From contig CAZDEB010000001.1 in the NCBI GenBank assembly GCA_964504305.1, positions 558,001 to 622,000 on the forward strand: a stretch of DNA of 64,000 bases. The letters run 5' to 3'. The translations under genes were made by a program, and so were the position numbers. Origin of the DNA: UBA11606 sp964504305. Its GTDB lineage: Bacteria; Actinomycetota; Acidimicrobiia; Acidimicrobiales; Aldehydirespiratoraceae. Below, one piece after another: positions 8,684 through 17,599 of the stretch (position 1 is its first letter; the number at the start of each line of letters is the position of its first letter). The notes beneath the pieces were generated by a model that had not been told where the DNA came from, made no database searches, and saw only the letters and a program-made list of their open reading frames with translations.

Positions 8684-9264
8684 ACACCGACCTGATAGTT
8701 GCCGCTTTGCTGCGGGGCGACCCGGTTGTTCTGCCGACCGACACTGTGTACGGACTCGTGGCGATCGCTTCTGATGTCGCGGCGGTGAGCGCCATCTTCG
8801 AGGCCAAGCAGCGACCAATCGATGTTCTGGCCGCAGTGCTGGTGCGTGACATGGATCAGGCATCGACCATCGTCGAGTTCAGTGCTTCGACGCGCCGCCT
8901 CGCCGAGGAGTTCTGGCCCGGCGCTCTCACCATCGTGGCGCCGCGTCGACCCGACTGCCGTTTGGCGGTCGGCGACGAGCGCACCGTTGGCGTTCGCTGC
9001 CCCGACGACGACCTGATGCGGACGTTGGCGGGCCGGGTTGGCCCTCTCGCCGCGACCAGCGCGAACGTGCACGGTCAGCCGACGCCGCCGACCGCTGACG
9101 AGGTGGCCGCGCTCTTCCCGAAAATCAGCGTGGTCGTCGATGGCGGCCCCCGAACCGGTCGAGCCTCCACCGTTGTCGACATTACGGGACCCGAGATCGT
9201 GATCGTTCGAGAGGGGCCGATCTCGGCCTCGGAGATCGCCGCATGTCTTGATGGGGCGCCGTAA
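8680..9264 (+). CDS. L-threonylcarbamoyladenylate synthase (Sua5/YwlC/TsaC family)
   Basis: Makes threonylcarbamoyl-AMP from threonine, bicarbonate and ATP, the first step of t6A37 tRNA modification. The 194-residue product is of the short TsaC/YrdC-domain length, without the extra Sua5 C-terminal domain. Conserved features are VLPTDTVYGL near 22, EAKQRPID near 45, FWPGALTIV near 80 and ATSANVHGQP near 127. In most bacteria K-R-P is followed by hydrophobic residues, and this region fits. It sits directly after prmC, a common actinobacterial arrangement. Confidence 0.92.
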   Translation: MNTDLIVAALLRGDPVVLPTDTVYGLVAIASDVAAVSAIFEAKQRPIDVLAAVLVRDMDQASTIVEFSASTRRLAEEFWPGALTIVAPRRPDCRLAVGDERTVGVRCPDDDLMRTLAGRVGPLAATSANVHGQPTPPTADEVAALFPKISVVVDGGPRTGRASTVVDITGPEIVIVREGPISASEIAACLDGAP

Positions 9265-9270
9265 GATCTG

Positions 9271-9720
9271 GTGGTGCGCATCGCTGTTGGATCTGATCAC
9301 GCCGGTTTCGAACTCAAGCAGGAGCTCGCTGAGCATGCCCAGCTTCGGGGCCACGAGGTTGTCGATTGTGGTGCTCACAGCACCGACCGGGTCGACTACC
9401 CCGACTTCGGCGCCGCGGTTGGCCGCGCCATACGCGACGGCGACGCCGACGCCGGGATTTGTGTGTGTGGCAGTGGGATCGGAATCGCGATTGCGGCCAA
9501 CAAGATCAGTGGGATTCGGGCGGCCACTGTTCACGACGCCACCAGCGCGAGACTCAGCCGCCAACACAATGATGCCAACGTCATATGTATCGGCGAGCGC
9601 TTGACCGGTCCTCAAGTGGCAAAGGACGCCGTCGATGCCTGGCTCGACGCTTCGTTTGAAGGCGGACGTCATATCGGCCGGGTTTCCAAGCTCGATGCGC
9701 TGGGGGGCGAACAGAGCTGA
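9271..9720 (+). CDS. rpiB: Ribose-5-phosphate isomerase B (RpiB/LacAB family)
   Basis: Interconverts ribose-5-phosphate and ribulose-5-phosphate in the pentose phosphate pathway. The 149-residue length is typical. Visible motifs are GSDHAGFELK at the N-terminus, DYPDFG near 43, the catalytic-cysteine loop GICVCGSGIGIAIAANK at about 62-78, and the sugar-phosphate site HDATSARLSRQHNDANV. Two GTG codons at 9271 and 9274 are equally possible starts; no clear ribosome site separates them. Six bases downstream of the Sua5-type gene and 50 bases upstream of glyA. Confidence 0.93.
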   Translation: MVRIAVGSDHAGFELKQELAEHAQLRGHEVVDCGAHSTDRVDYPDFGAAVGRAIRDGDADAGICVCGSGIGIAIAANKISGIRAATVHDATSARLSRQHNDANVICIGERLTGPQVAKDAVDAWLDASFEGGRHIGRVSKLDALGGEQS

Positions 9721-9770
9721 ATTCGGCCCGAGAGTGTACGATTCCGCAGTTCTAATCCGGAGGTTTCCCG

Positions 9771-11024
9771 ATGCCGTGGCCAAGCAGCGCTTCTGACCCT
9801 GTTCTTGATTTGATTCATCATGAGGAGGCCCGCCAGAACTCAACTATTCAGTTGATCGCGTCCGAGAACTTTGCGTCGCCCGCAGTGATGGCCGCGACCG
9901 GTTCGGTTCTTACCAACAAGTACTCCGAGGGTTACCCCGGAAAGCGTTACTACGGCGGAAACATGGTCGTCGACGAGATCGAGGACGAGGCCCGCCAGCG
10001 AGCCTGCGCCCTTTTCGGCGCCGATCACGCCAACGTTCAGCCTCACGCCGGCGCGATTGCCAACATGGGCGTGTATCAGGCCTTGCTCGAGCCGGGCGAC
10101 ACGATCCTCGGGATGAGCCTCGATCACGGTGGCCATCTAACTCACGGCTCACCAGTGAACTTTTCGGGGCTCATGTACAACTTTGTCGACTACGGCGTCA
10201 CCGCCAGTGACGAGCGGATCGACCTGGACGAATTGCGAGACAAGGCGGTCGCCCACCGGCCCAAGCTCATCGTTGCCGGTGCCACCGCGTACCCGCGGAT
10301 AATCGACCCGGCCCCGATGCGTGAGATCGCCGACGAGGTCGGCGCGATGTTGATGTTCGACGCCGCTCACATTGCTGGCCTCATCGCCGGCGGCGTGCAC
10401 CCCAACCCGGTGCCTTACGCCGACATTGTCACCTTTACCACCCACAAAACCCTTCGTGGACCGCGTGGCGGCTGCATCCTTTCTCGTGCCGAGCACGCCG
10501 CGGCTATCGACAAGGCGATGTTCCCCGGTATCCAGGGCGGTCCCCTCGAACACGCCATAGCGGCTAAAGCCGTAGCGTTCGGCGAAGCGGCGACCGACGA
10601 GTTCAAGACCTACGCGGCCCAGATTGTGACCAACGCCGCGGCGCTGGCCGAGGCCCTCGCCGGGCACGGGTTCCGGCTCGTGTCAGGTGGGACCGACAAT
10701 CACTTGCTCCTCGTCGATTTGCGGACCTTCGACGCCGAACTGACCGGTAAACAGGCTCAGGCCGTCCTCGACGAAGCGGGCATCAGCCTCAACAAGAACA
10801 CCGTCCCCAATGATCCTCGCTCGCCGTTTGTCACGTCGGGTGTTCGTATCGGTACACCAGCGGTCACTACCCAAGGAATGGGCGAACCCGAGATGGTCAA
10901 GATCGCGTCGCTCATTGCCGCCGCGTTGTCGAACCGTGACGACTCGGGCGCCGTTGGCGAGGTCAAGGCTGCGGCTGGTGAGCTGTGTAGCAACTTCGAG
11001 CCTTACCCGGAGCTAGGCGCCTGA
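9771..11024 (+). CDS. glyA: Serine hydroxymethyltransferase
   Basis: PLP enzyme converting serine and tetrahydrofolate to glycine and methylene-tetrahydrofolate. The 417-residue length is typical. Conserved stretches include IQLIASENFAS near 26, NKYSEGYPGKRYYGG near 50, the PLP-lysine motif TFTTHKTLRGPRGG around 221-234, and late NKNTVPNDPRSPFVTSG. A good ribosome site, CCGGAGG, lies about 8 bases before the ATG. It opens its own short spacing after rpiB, so it may have its own promoter in the 50-base gap, but no clear one was seen. Confidence 0.97.
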   Translation: MPWPSSASDPVLDLIHHEEARQNSTIQLIASENFASPAVMAATGSVLTNKYSEGYPGKRYYGGNMVVDEIEDEARQRACALFGADHANVQPHAGAIANMGVYQALLEPGDTILGMSLDHGGHLTHGSPVNFSGLMYNFVDYGVTASDERIDLDELRDKAVAHRPKLIVAGATAYPRIIDPAPMREIADEVGAMLMFDAAHIAGLIAGGVHPNPVPYADIVTFTTHKTLRGPRGGCILSRAEHAAAIDKAMFPGIQGGPLEHAIAAKAVAFGEAATDEFKTYAAQIVTNAAALAEALAGHGFRLVSGGTDNHLLLVDLRTFDAELTGKQAQAVLDEAGISLNKNTVPNDPRSPFVTSGVRIGTPAVTTQGMGEPEMVKIASLIAAALSNRDDSGAVGEVKAAAGELCSNFEPYPELGA

Positions 11025-11040
11025 GACCGGCGCCGCGGTC

Positions 11041-12177
11041 ATGCCTTCGCTCTCGGCGTATTTCATCGTCGGTGCCACGGCGGCCGCGGTCACCTTTGTC
11101 CTGATTCCGATCGTGATTCGTTTGTCGCCTCGTTTCGGGGCGGTGGTCGAACCCAGTGAGCGACGGGTCCACGAACAGCCCACACCTACCGCGGGCGGTG
11201 CGGCGATGATGGGCGGCGTCATTGTGGCCACGTTGGTCGCGGCCCTCCATCCCGGATTTCGTGAGGTGATGGCGGCCCGGACCGAGATGTTCGGGGTGGT
11301 TGTCGCGGCCCTGGTTATCTGGAGCGTCGGCCTCGTCGACGACATCCGCGAGATATCGCCGCCGGCGAAGATTGCCGGCATGGTCCTGTCGGGCAGCGTG
11401 ATGTCGCTCACCGGTGTCTCGATCCTGGTGTTTCGGGTTCCGTTCTTCGAGGTGCTGTTCTTGTCGGCCGACTGGTCGTTTCTGATCACCGTTGTTTGGG
11501 TTATCGGTATGGCCAACGTTGTCAACCTGATCGATGGGTTGGATGGGCTCGCGGCCGGAATCGTTGCGATTGCCTCGGCGACGTTTCTGCTCTACGCGCT
11601 GCGGCTCGGGACCGAGAACGTGCTCGACGCGGCCAACCCCGGTGGACTGTGGGCCGTGATCGCCCTGGGTGTCTGCATCGGATTCTTGCCCCACAACGTG
11701 CACCCGGCCCGAATCTTCATGGGAGACGGTGGCGCGCTGTTGTTGGGTTTGCTCATGGCCGCGTCGACGATGAGCGTAGGTGGCCGAACCAGCGTTGATT
11801 TCTCCGGACAGACGTTCTTCTTCTTTGCGCCGATTGTCATTCCGTTGCTGATCCTTGGCGTACCGGTTCTCGACACGGTATTTGCGGTGATGCGCCGCAC
11901 TGTCCGGCGTCGCGGTCTGTCAGCCCCCGACAAAGAGCACTTGCATCACCGGCTCATGAACCTTGGTCACGGACATCGCCGAGCGGTGTTGATTCTTTGG
12001 GGATGGAGCGCGTTGCTTTCGGCGTTTGTGCTGTACCCGACATACACCGGAGACGGAGACGCGATTGTCCCGTTGGGTGTCGCGGCCCTGGCGTTGGCGT
12101 TGTTTTCGGGCTTGCACCCAAAATGGAGAGGCGCGACGGTCGAGCTTGACGAGTCCGAACTCGAGGGTCTCGAATAG
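11041..12177 (+). CDS. Undecaprenyl-phosphate N-acetylhexosamine-1-phosphate transferase (WecA/TagO/MraY family)
   Basis: Integral membrane enzyme that starts cell-wall polymer or polysaccharide assembly by moving a sugar-1-phosphate from a UDP-sugar to undecaprenyl phosphate. The 378-residue protein has about ten hydrophobic segments. The cytoplasmic catalytic motifs are present: LVDDIR near 99, NVVNLIDGLDGLAAG near 160, ARIFMGDGGALLLG near 222 and HLHHRL near 301. The HLHHRL pattern favours WecA/TagO over MraY. It follows glyA by 16 bases, an arrangement often seen near atp operons in actinobacteria; here atpD-atpC lie 9 kb upstream instead of downstream. The exact sugar cannot be read from the sequence. 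Confidence 0.88.
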   Translation: MPSLSAYFIVGATAAAVTFVLIPIVIRLSPRFGAVVEPSERRVHEQPTPTAGGAAMMGGVIVATLVAALHPGFREVMAARTEMFGVVVAALVIWSVGLVDDIREISPPAKIAGMVLSGSVMSLTGVSILVFRVPFFEVLFLSADWSFLITVVWVIGMANVVNLIDGLDGLAAGIVAIASATFLLYALRLGTENVLDAANPGGLWAVIALGVCIGFLPHNVHPARIFMGDGGALLLGLLMAASTMSVGGRTSVDFSGQTFFFFAPIVIPLLILGVPVLDTVFAVMRRTVRRRGLSAPDKEHLHHRLMNLGHGHRRAVLILWGWSALLSAFVLYPTYTGDGDAIVPLGVAALALALFSGLHPKWRGATVELDESELEGLE

Positions 12178-12191
12178 CGACCAAACCGGTT

Positions 12192-13052
12192 CTAGGTCAC
12201 GATCACGGGTACACCGGTTGGCAGCCCCACCGTCTCCACAAGATGGGTGATGTCGTTGTTGTGCATCCGGATGCAGCCCGAGGAAACATTGGTTCCGAGC
12301 GTCTCGGGATCGTTGGTGCCGTGAATTCCCAATTGTCCCGGACCGCCGTTGAACGATGTGAACGTATCGGAGTAGCCCGACAGCCCGTACGCAAAAGGCC
12401 CGTAAACCGACGACGGGGTCGTGGGTTTGAGCAATTCGGTTGTGTAGTACTTGCCCTGAGGCGTTGGGGCGTTGTCTCGAGCAACGCCCACCGTGGTCTG
12501 AAATATCAGTTCCTCGTGATCAAACACGGTTAGGAAGAAGCGGTCGAGGTCGACGCGGATCGAGAAGTTGTGACGAACCAACGTGACATCGTCGGCGTTG
12601 ATCCAACCGAACGAGCCGTTGGGTCGGGTGGGGAGCAGCACCCGATAGTTGTTGTGCTCGTCGAACTCGTCGAGCAGAAAAACCAACGGTCCACCGCTCG
12701 GTATCGGGTTGGAGAACTCCCACGTCGCGTCGGTTCCGCCGGGCGTCTGGTGGGCGACAACGCTGGCAACAACGGCTTGGGCAACAAAAGAAATGCCGGG
12801 CAGGTCCTCGGCGGGAACATCGACCGGATATGGCGATTCGGCCACCTCGACAACCTCGAGGGTCTCGTCGGTCGCAGAGCTGGGTTCGCCATCATCGGTT
12901 GCTTGTTCGGCAATGGTTGGCTCCGGACGGGGTGGACCCGCCTCGAGCACGAAATCGACGCCTTCGTAGTCGTCGAGAAGCTGGCGCTCTGGTTTGGCGC
13001 AACTGGCGACCCCTAGAGCGCTCGCCCCGAGGAGAAATTTACGGCGATCCAT
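12192..13052 (-). CDS. Secreted L,D-transpeptidase (YkuD domain)
   Basis: Cell-wall cross-linking or anchoring enzyme acting outside the membrane. The N-terminus MDRRKFLLGASALGVASC has a twin-arginine-like start and a lipobox ending at Cys18, so a Tat-exported lipoprotein is likely. A low-complexity acidic linker follows (about 20-90), then an SH3-like region. The C-terminal YkuD domain has the catalytic signature from His244 to Cys260 (HGTN...SSGCIRM). The 286-residue length suits a single-domain Ldt. Convergent with the WecA-like gene. Its substrates are presumably tetrapeptide stems (family knowledge). Confidence 0.88.
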   Translation of the reverse strand: MDRRKFLLGASALGVASCAKPERQLLDDYEGVDFVLEAGPPRPEPTIAEQATDDGEPSSATDETLEVVEVAESPYPVDVPAEDLPGISFVAQAVVASVVAHQTPGGTDATWEFSNPIPSGGPLVFLLDEFDEHNNYRVLLPTRPNGSFGWINADDVTLVRHNFSIRVDLDRFFLTVFDHEELIFQTTVGVARDNAPTPQGKYYTTELLKPTTPSSVYGPFAYGLSGYSDTFTSFNGGPGQLGIHGTNDPETLGTNVSSGCIRMHNNDITHLVETVGLPTGVPVIVT

Positions 13053-13100
13053 TGCCCCGAAGGTACCGGCCGGCGGGCAGCAACCAGTGGCACGCTGCGA

Positions 13101-14609
13101 TCAGCTGTCTTCGGGGTTGAGCTCCTCGAGTTCGCGGCCGGCCGTTTCGGGGAAGCGAGTGAGTACCAATCCGGCAACAGCGAGCGGTCCGATCGCCAGC
13201 AGCGCGAGCGCCGGACCTAGTCGGCCACCGAGCGAGTCAGAGATCGCGCCAGCGGTGACAAGCCCGAGGGCGCTGCCCATCACCCCGATTGTCACCACGA
13301 TCCCGTTGGAGCGGCCACGATCGTGCGTGCCAAAAAGTTCCGGTCCATAAACCGCGAGGGCCGGGACCGCAATAGCGCCGGTAACCACACCCAGCAAGGT
13401 AAGGATCCACAAGGTGGGGCCGGCCGTGAAGAAGGCGGCGGTGGCGAAACCAGTACCGAGAAGGAGCCCGGAGGCGCCGACGATTCGACGTCCGCGCCGC
13501 TCCGCGAGGTAGCCGCCGACGAGAACGCCGAGCCCGGCGGGCGTACTGGTGACAAGCGTGAATAGCGAGGTCGTGGTCGCAGAAAATCCTCGTTCGTCCT
13601 TGAGGAAGTCGTTTTGAAATCCGCTGGCCGGCGCGGCGTACATGGCAATCAGAAAGGCCGAAACGGCCAGCAACGCCAGCCGACCGCGTCGACGATCCCG
13701 CGTCTCGGCGGTCTGCTCAGGTTCGGGCTCCGCCGACAAGAAGCGCTGGGTCTCTGGCAGCCGCAGCCCGGCCCACCGGATCACCAAAATCCCGAGTCCC
13801 GCGGCGATATAGACGACGCGCCATCCGCGCACGCTCGTGTCGGCGATCGGGAGCAGCCACACCGCCATACCAGAACCGAGGCCGGCAGTGAGCACGAGAA
13901 CCGATGCCGCCCAGGCGCGGCTGCGCGCCGGCATCTCCTCGGCCGCAACAATCACGATCAGTACACCCAGTGCGGTTGACAACCCTCGTGCCACGAGCTG
14001 GGTGCCACCCAGCACAAAGAGATTCGGCGCGAGACCTCCGAGCACGGTGAACACGCAGCTGGACGCCCCGGTGGCGATCAGAAGTACCCGACGGCCCCGG
14101 CGATCGGCCAAAGAAACCGCCACTAGAGATATCAACACCCCGAATCGGACCGTGCCGAGCACGTAACCCTGAGCAGCGTTGCCATGGTGGAACTCGTCGG
14201 CCGCGAACGTGAGTGTTTGGGTGAGGACGGTTCCGAGGTACCCGTCGACTATCTGGATCGCACAAAGCAAGCCGAGAACCGTGGCGGCGTGGGCGCTGAG
14301 TCGGTCGGGCGGAGCCCACCAGTAGTCAAAGGTTGGCTTGCGGTTGCGTAACGCTCGTCGTATCGGGACCTGGAACAGCCATCCCCATACCGGGATGGCC
14401 AGGCGAAACGTGGTGGTTTCGTCGACGGCCCACATGGCATCGGCTTGCGGTGTGGCCCGCAGTTCGCGGCGGTACGACCGAAACGGTCCCTCTTGGAGGC
14501 CCCATTGATCGGCCCCCAAGCTTTTCTCGGCAACGATGTCGTCTCGGCACTGACGGCGCTCGGCGAGTTCGGTATCGGTACACAACCGATGTTCGTGCAG
14601 AACCGTCAC
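13101..14609 (-). CDS. Major facilitator superfamily transporter (sugar-porter-like)
   Basis: A 502-residue permease with about twelve hydrophobic segments after an unusually long, hydrophilic N-terminal region of about 85 residues. MFS signature loops are visible: SLADRRGRRVLLI after TM2-3 and a second copy, YLAERRGRRIVGA, in the C-terminal half. The RLPETQRFL and RFPETAGRELEEL motifs resemble the PETxG signature of sugar porters. Substrate unknown. The first in-frame ATG region was used; a shorter start inside the hydrophilic leader is possible. Divergent from the HlyIII gene across a gap that contains a 14-base palindrome. Confidence 0.8.
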   Translation of the reverse strand: MTVLHEHRLCTDTELAERRQCRDDIVAEKSLGADQWGLQEGPFRSYRRELRATPQADAMWAVDETTTFRLAIPVWGWLFQVPIRRALRNRKPTFDYWWAPPDRLSAHAATVLGLLCAIQIVDGYLGTVLTQTLTFAADEFHHGNAAQGYVLGTVRFGVLISLVAVSLADRRGRRVLLIATGASSCVFTVLGGLAPNLFVLGGTQLVARGLSTALGVLIVIVAAEEMPARSRAWAASVLVLTAGLGSGMAVWLLPIADTSVRGWRVVYIAAGLGILVIRWAGLRLPETQRFLSAEPEPEQTAETRDRRRGRLALLAVSAFLIAMYAAPASGFQNDFLKDERGFSATTTSLFTLVTSTPAGLGVLVGGYLAERRGRRIVGASGLLLGTGFATAAFFTAGPTLWILTLLGVVTGAIAVPALAVYGPELFGTHDRGRSNGIVVTIGVMGSALGLVTAGAISDSLGGRLGPALALLAIGPLAVAGLVLTRFPETAGRELEELNPEDS

Positions 14610-14633
14610 GACCGAAGATGTTACGCCGGGTAG

Positions 14634-14647
14634 GCCCGAATTCGGGC
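14634..14647. promoter_or_regulatory. 14-base perfect palindrome in divergent promoter gap
   Basis: GCCCGAATTCGGGC is a perfect palindrome in the 61-base gap between the starts of the MFS gene (minus) and the HlyIII-like gene (plus). Its position suits an operator for one or both genes. No regulator is adjacent, so the binding protein is unknown. Confidence 0.35.
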
Positions 14648-14670
14648 TGAGCCCTATCCTTGCGGTTGCG

Positions 14671-15366
14671 ATGAGTGATTCCCTGCTACACGACCCCCGT
14701 GCCGACGGTCTTTCCCGTTCGGCTCGTTTGTTGTTGCGCCGTCCCCGGCCGCGTTATCGAGGTTTGCTTCATCGTTGGGCGGGGATTTCGTCGATCGCCG
14801 CCGGACTGGTGTTGGTTCTGTCGGCCAAGGATGCGACTGCGGTTGGGGCAACGATCGTGTTTTCGCTCGGTGCGACCGCGATGCTCGGCGTGAGCGCCGT
14901 GGTGCACGCCCGAGATTGGCCGATCGAACGGGTCGAGTTGCTGGTTCGACTCGACCACAGCGCAATTTTCTTGATGTTTGCCACGTCGGCGACGCCGGTG
15001 GCATTGCTGGCGCTCGACGGTCACCAATCCACGGTGCTGTTTTGGTTTGCTTGGGTAGGCGCCCTACTGGGGATAGCGGCCGAGTGGGTTCCGGTTCATC
15101 CGCCGGCGGGGATCATGAACGCCGCTTACCTGATTTTTGGTTGCTCGTTCTTGTTGTTCATGCCTTGGCTTTGGGACGCACTGTCGACCGCTCAGATTTG
15201 GCTCCTCTTGGGCGGGGGAGCGGCCTACTTCGTGGGTTCGTTGATTGTCGGCTCACAACGGCCTGACCCATGGCCGGACCGCTTCGGCTATCACGAGATT
15301 TGGCATGTCCTGGTGGTCACCGCCGCGGTTTCTCACTACATAATGGTCACTCAACTGGCCCGCTAG
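14671..15366 (+). CDS. HlyIII/PAQR-family membrane protein
   Basis: A 231-residue membrane protein of the haemolysin III/PAQR family, probably a zinc-dependent membrane hydrolase or receptor-like protein (family knowledge). About seven hydrophobic segments are seen. The signature RLDHSAIFLMFATSATPV near 90 and the C-terminal FGYHEIWHVLVV ... SHYIM near 205-224 provide the three histidines expected for metal binding. The start MSDSLLHDPR was chosen at the first ATG after the gap. The stop is shared with the convergent SDR in CTAG. Confidence 0.82.
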   Translation: MSDSLLHDPRADGLSRSARLLLRRPRPRYRGLLHRWAGISSIAAGLVLVLSAKDATAVGATIVFSLGATAMLGVSAVVHARDWPIERVELLVRLDHSAIFLMFATSATPVALLALDGHQSTVLFWFAWVGALLGIAAEWVPVHPPAGIMNAAYLIFGCSFLLFMPWLWDALSTAQIWLLLGGGAAYFVGSLIVGSQRPDPWPDRFGYHEIWHVLVVTAAVSHYIMVTQLAR

Positions 15367-16157
15367 AGCGAGAAACTCGCGGGCCAGTCGTCGCTGCGGA
15401 TCAGCGCGTCGGAGCCGCCGTCGACAAACACAACTGAGCCGCAAGCAAATCGCGCTTGGGGTGAGAGCATGAAGACGATCCATGCCGCGATGTCGTCTGG
15501 TTGGGCTTTGCCGGTTGGCACGGGGAACTGTTCCATCAACGGCCCATAGGTGTCGTCATCGATCCCGGCTTGCAGCAGCGGGGTTTGCACCATGCCCGGA
15601 GCGAGGACATTTAGACGGATCCCCGACTTTACCCAGGCTTCGGTTGGCGCATGGCGTCGACACCAGCGCGAGACAGCGGTCTTGGTCGCGGCGTAGGCGA
15701 TGCTCGAATCGAACGGGGCGGCCACCTCAGCGAGATGGCGCCTTGCTTCGAGTTCGTCGTTGGCCAGAAGGGCGTCGACGATCGCCTGAGGAATGTTGGG
15801 AGTCACCGTTGTGGAGTTTGAGCCGATCTGCACGACTTGGGATTGGCCGGCCGCGGCCAGGGCCGGGCGTAGTCCGTCTAGCAACGCGACGCTGCCAAAG
15901 TAGTTGACCGACAAGATCAGCTCGGATGGTAGGGGAGAGCTGATCCCCGCGGCGGTAACGAGCCCGCCCAACGATCCGTCGCAGCGCTCCAACGTCGCGG
16001 TCACGGCATGGTCACGTCCCTCATCGGTGGAGAGATCGGCAACTATCTCGGCGTCGCGAAGATCGATTCCGACTATTTGGTGGCCGTCGGCTTCGAGCAT
16101 GGCTCGGGTCGCCGCCCCAATTCCGGACGCCGAACCGGTAATTGCGATTGTTGCCAT
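15363..16157 (-). CDS. Short-chain dehydrogenase/reductase
   Basis: A 264-residue SDR with the N-terminal Rossmann motif ITGSASGIGAAT near 6, an NAG-like VTAAGISS, and the catalytic pair in SIAYAATKTAVSRW (Tyr-x3-Lys) near 154. The C-terminus has FVDGGSDALI. The start at MATIAITG was chosen because GGGAGGG lies just before it; an in-frame ATG 21 codons upstream gives a non-family leader. The unusual length between the Ser and Tyr positions (about 40 residues) resembles 3-alpha-hydroxysteroid-type SDRs; the substrate is not known. Divergent from the MDMPI gene. Confidence 0.8.
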   Translation of the reverse strand: MATIAITGSASGIGAATRAMLEADGHQIVGIDLRDAEIVADLSTDEGRDHAVTATLERCDGSLGGLVTAAGISSPLPSELILSVNYFGSVALLDGLRPALAAAGQSQVVQIGSNSTTVTPNIPQAIVDALLANDELEARRHLAEVAAPFDSSIAYAATKTAVSRWCRRHAPTEAWVKSGIRLNVLAPGMVQTPLLQAGIDDDTYGPLMEQFPVPTGKAQPDDIAAWIVFMLSPQARFACGSVVFVDGGSDALIRSDDWPASFSL

Positions 16158-16214
16158 TGAGTTTCCCTCCCAAGTGAACGCCCGATAATCGCCCCAATAC
16201 GCCACACTGGGCAA

Positions 16215-16925
16215 ATGCAACAGTCTTTACGAGTCGACAAAATACGCGCTGAGGGAGAACTTCTTCTGGATGTAGCGGGCGCAAATCTCGGCCGCGAAGT
16301 ACCCACGTGCCCCGGCTGGGTTAACGCCGACCTTGTTGTCCACGTGCACCAGGTATGGAACATGTTGGCTCACCTTGTCGAGCACCAACCCGGCGGTTTC
16401 CCCGGCAAAGAGGCACGGGTGGCCAAGCCGTCTCCCGGCGCCGAAGTGGTCGAGGCCAAGGTTGCGCTCGACCGTTTGGAGACCGCCCTCAGGTCCGTGA
16501 ACCCCCAGACGGCGATGTGGAGTTTTGGTTCGACTCAGGCCGGGTCGTTCTTCCTGCGACGAGCGCACCAGGAAACGATGGTTCATCGCACCGACGCCGA
16601 AGCGGCGGCTGGTATCGAAAGCCAACTCGACGGTGACGATGCCGCCGATGGCATCGAAGAACAGTTCTCGGAGTTCGTTGCGCTGGCCGAGCAAAGCCCG
16701 GCCGGATCGTTTCATGTCCATCGCACTGATGGCGACGGCGAATGGACATTGCGCACGGGCGATTCTGGCATCGAGATCTCGCGTAATCATCAAAAAGGCG
16801 ATGCCGCGCTTCGAGGAAGCGGCGCCGATCTGCTGTTGTTGTTGTGGGGGCGGCGACCCCTCGATGATTTTGAGCTCTTCGGTGATCGAGAGGTGGCCGA
16901 GCAGTGGCTGAGCCTGACTCGATGA
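16215..16925 (+). CDS. Maleylpyruvate isomerase / mycothiol-dependent enzyme family protein
   Basis: A 236-residue protein of the MDMPI (DinB-like) family, which in actinobacteria uses mycothiol as cofactor. The N-terminal helical domain has TCPGWVNADLVVHVHQVW near 31-48, matching the family's CPGW..DLVAH signature, and HRTDAE near 122-127 continues the metal-binding region. The C-terminal domain carries GSGADLLLLLWGRRPLDDFEL, the usual closing motif. Substrate unknown. It overlaps the following membrane-protein gene by ATGA, and that gene overlaps the deaminase gene by GTGA, forming a three-gene operon. Confidence 0.82.
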   Translation: MQQSLRVDKIRAEGELLLDVAGANLGREVPTCPGWVNADLVVHVHQVWNMLAHLVEHQPGGFPGKEARVAKPSPGAEVVEAKVALDRLETALRSVNPQTAMWSFGSTQAGSFFLRRAHQETMVHRTDAEAAAGIESQLDGDDAADGIEEQFSEFVALAEQSPAGSFHVHRTDGDGEWTLRTGDSGIEISRNHQKGDAALRGSGADLLLLLWGRRPLDDFELFGDREVAEQWLSLTR

Positions 16926-17599
16926 GCGAAACCATCGAGCCGCCTCGGCCCAAGGGCCTGCACGGAGGATCGAATCTGGACCAGCTCATGCCGGTCCTGT
17001 TGTTTTTCGTCCTGTTCAATTTGGTAAACATCGTTGCGGCCGTGATCGCCGCGACTGCGTGGTCGATCAAGGCCGGGATTGGCCGAAAGCGCCGGGGTCT
17101 CGATATTGGATGGTGGCTTCCCGGAGTCACCCTCTATCTCATCATCCGAGCAGCGATCACCATCGCTGTTCAGCAGGAATACCTCGACTTCGGCATCAGC
17201 CCCGAAGCCGTGTATTTCGGCATTGGTTTTGTGACCAAGTTCTTGGTCGGGATTGGTCTGGCGGTAACGATACTCATCGGTAAGCCGGTGCTCGGCTGGG
17301 CCATCCCCAAGGTGGTCCCGTTGGCCCCCGAAGTCATCGCCGACCACCGCTACGAGCGGGCGATGGCCAACGCCACATGGATCGTGGTGGTTTACGAGGT
17401 CGCCTCGGCGATCTGGGATGTGTGGCTGTTCAACAACTCGGGCTTCAACCTGTTCTTTTTGGCCCGTAGCGTTACCAACTTCGTGGTCTCGTTCATCTTC
17501 ATCACCATTGGCCTCATGTACATCGACCGCAAACTCGAACCAATCGATGCTTATCCGGGGCTGACCGAGGTGCTCGAGTCGTCCGGTCGGATTTCGTGA
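16922..17599 (+). CDS. Uncharacterised multi-pass membrane protein
   Basis: A 225-residue integral membrane protein with about five or six hydrophobic segments (near 25-48, 65-80, 95-120, 150-170 and 175-200). The loop after the first segment is basic (KAGIGRKRRGLD). The overall look resembles VC0807/DUF3159-type intracellular-septation-like proteins, but this is an impression only. The ATG at 16922 was chosen because it overlaps the preceding stop as ATGA. Middle gene of a three-gene operon with an MDMPI enzyme and a deaminase fusion. Confidence 0.65.
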   Translation: MSETIEPPRPKGLHGGSNLDQLMPVLLFFVLFNLVNIVAAVIAATAWSIKAGIGRKRRGLDIGWWLPGVTLYLIIRAAITIAVQQEYLDFGISPEAVYFGIGFVTKFLVGIGLAVTILIGKPVLGWAIPKVVPLAPEVIADHRYERAMANATWIVVVYEVASAIWDVWLFNNSGFNLFFLARSVTNFVVSFIFITIGLMYIDRKLEPIDAYPGLTEVLESSGRIS

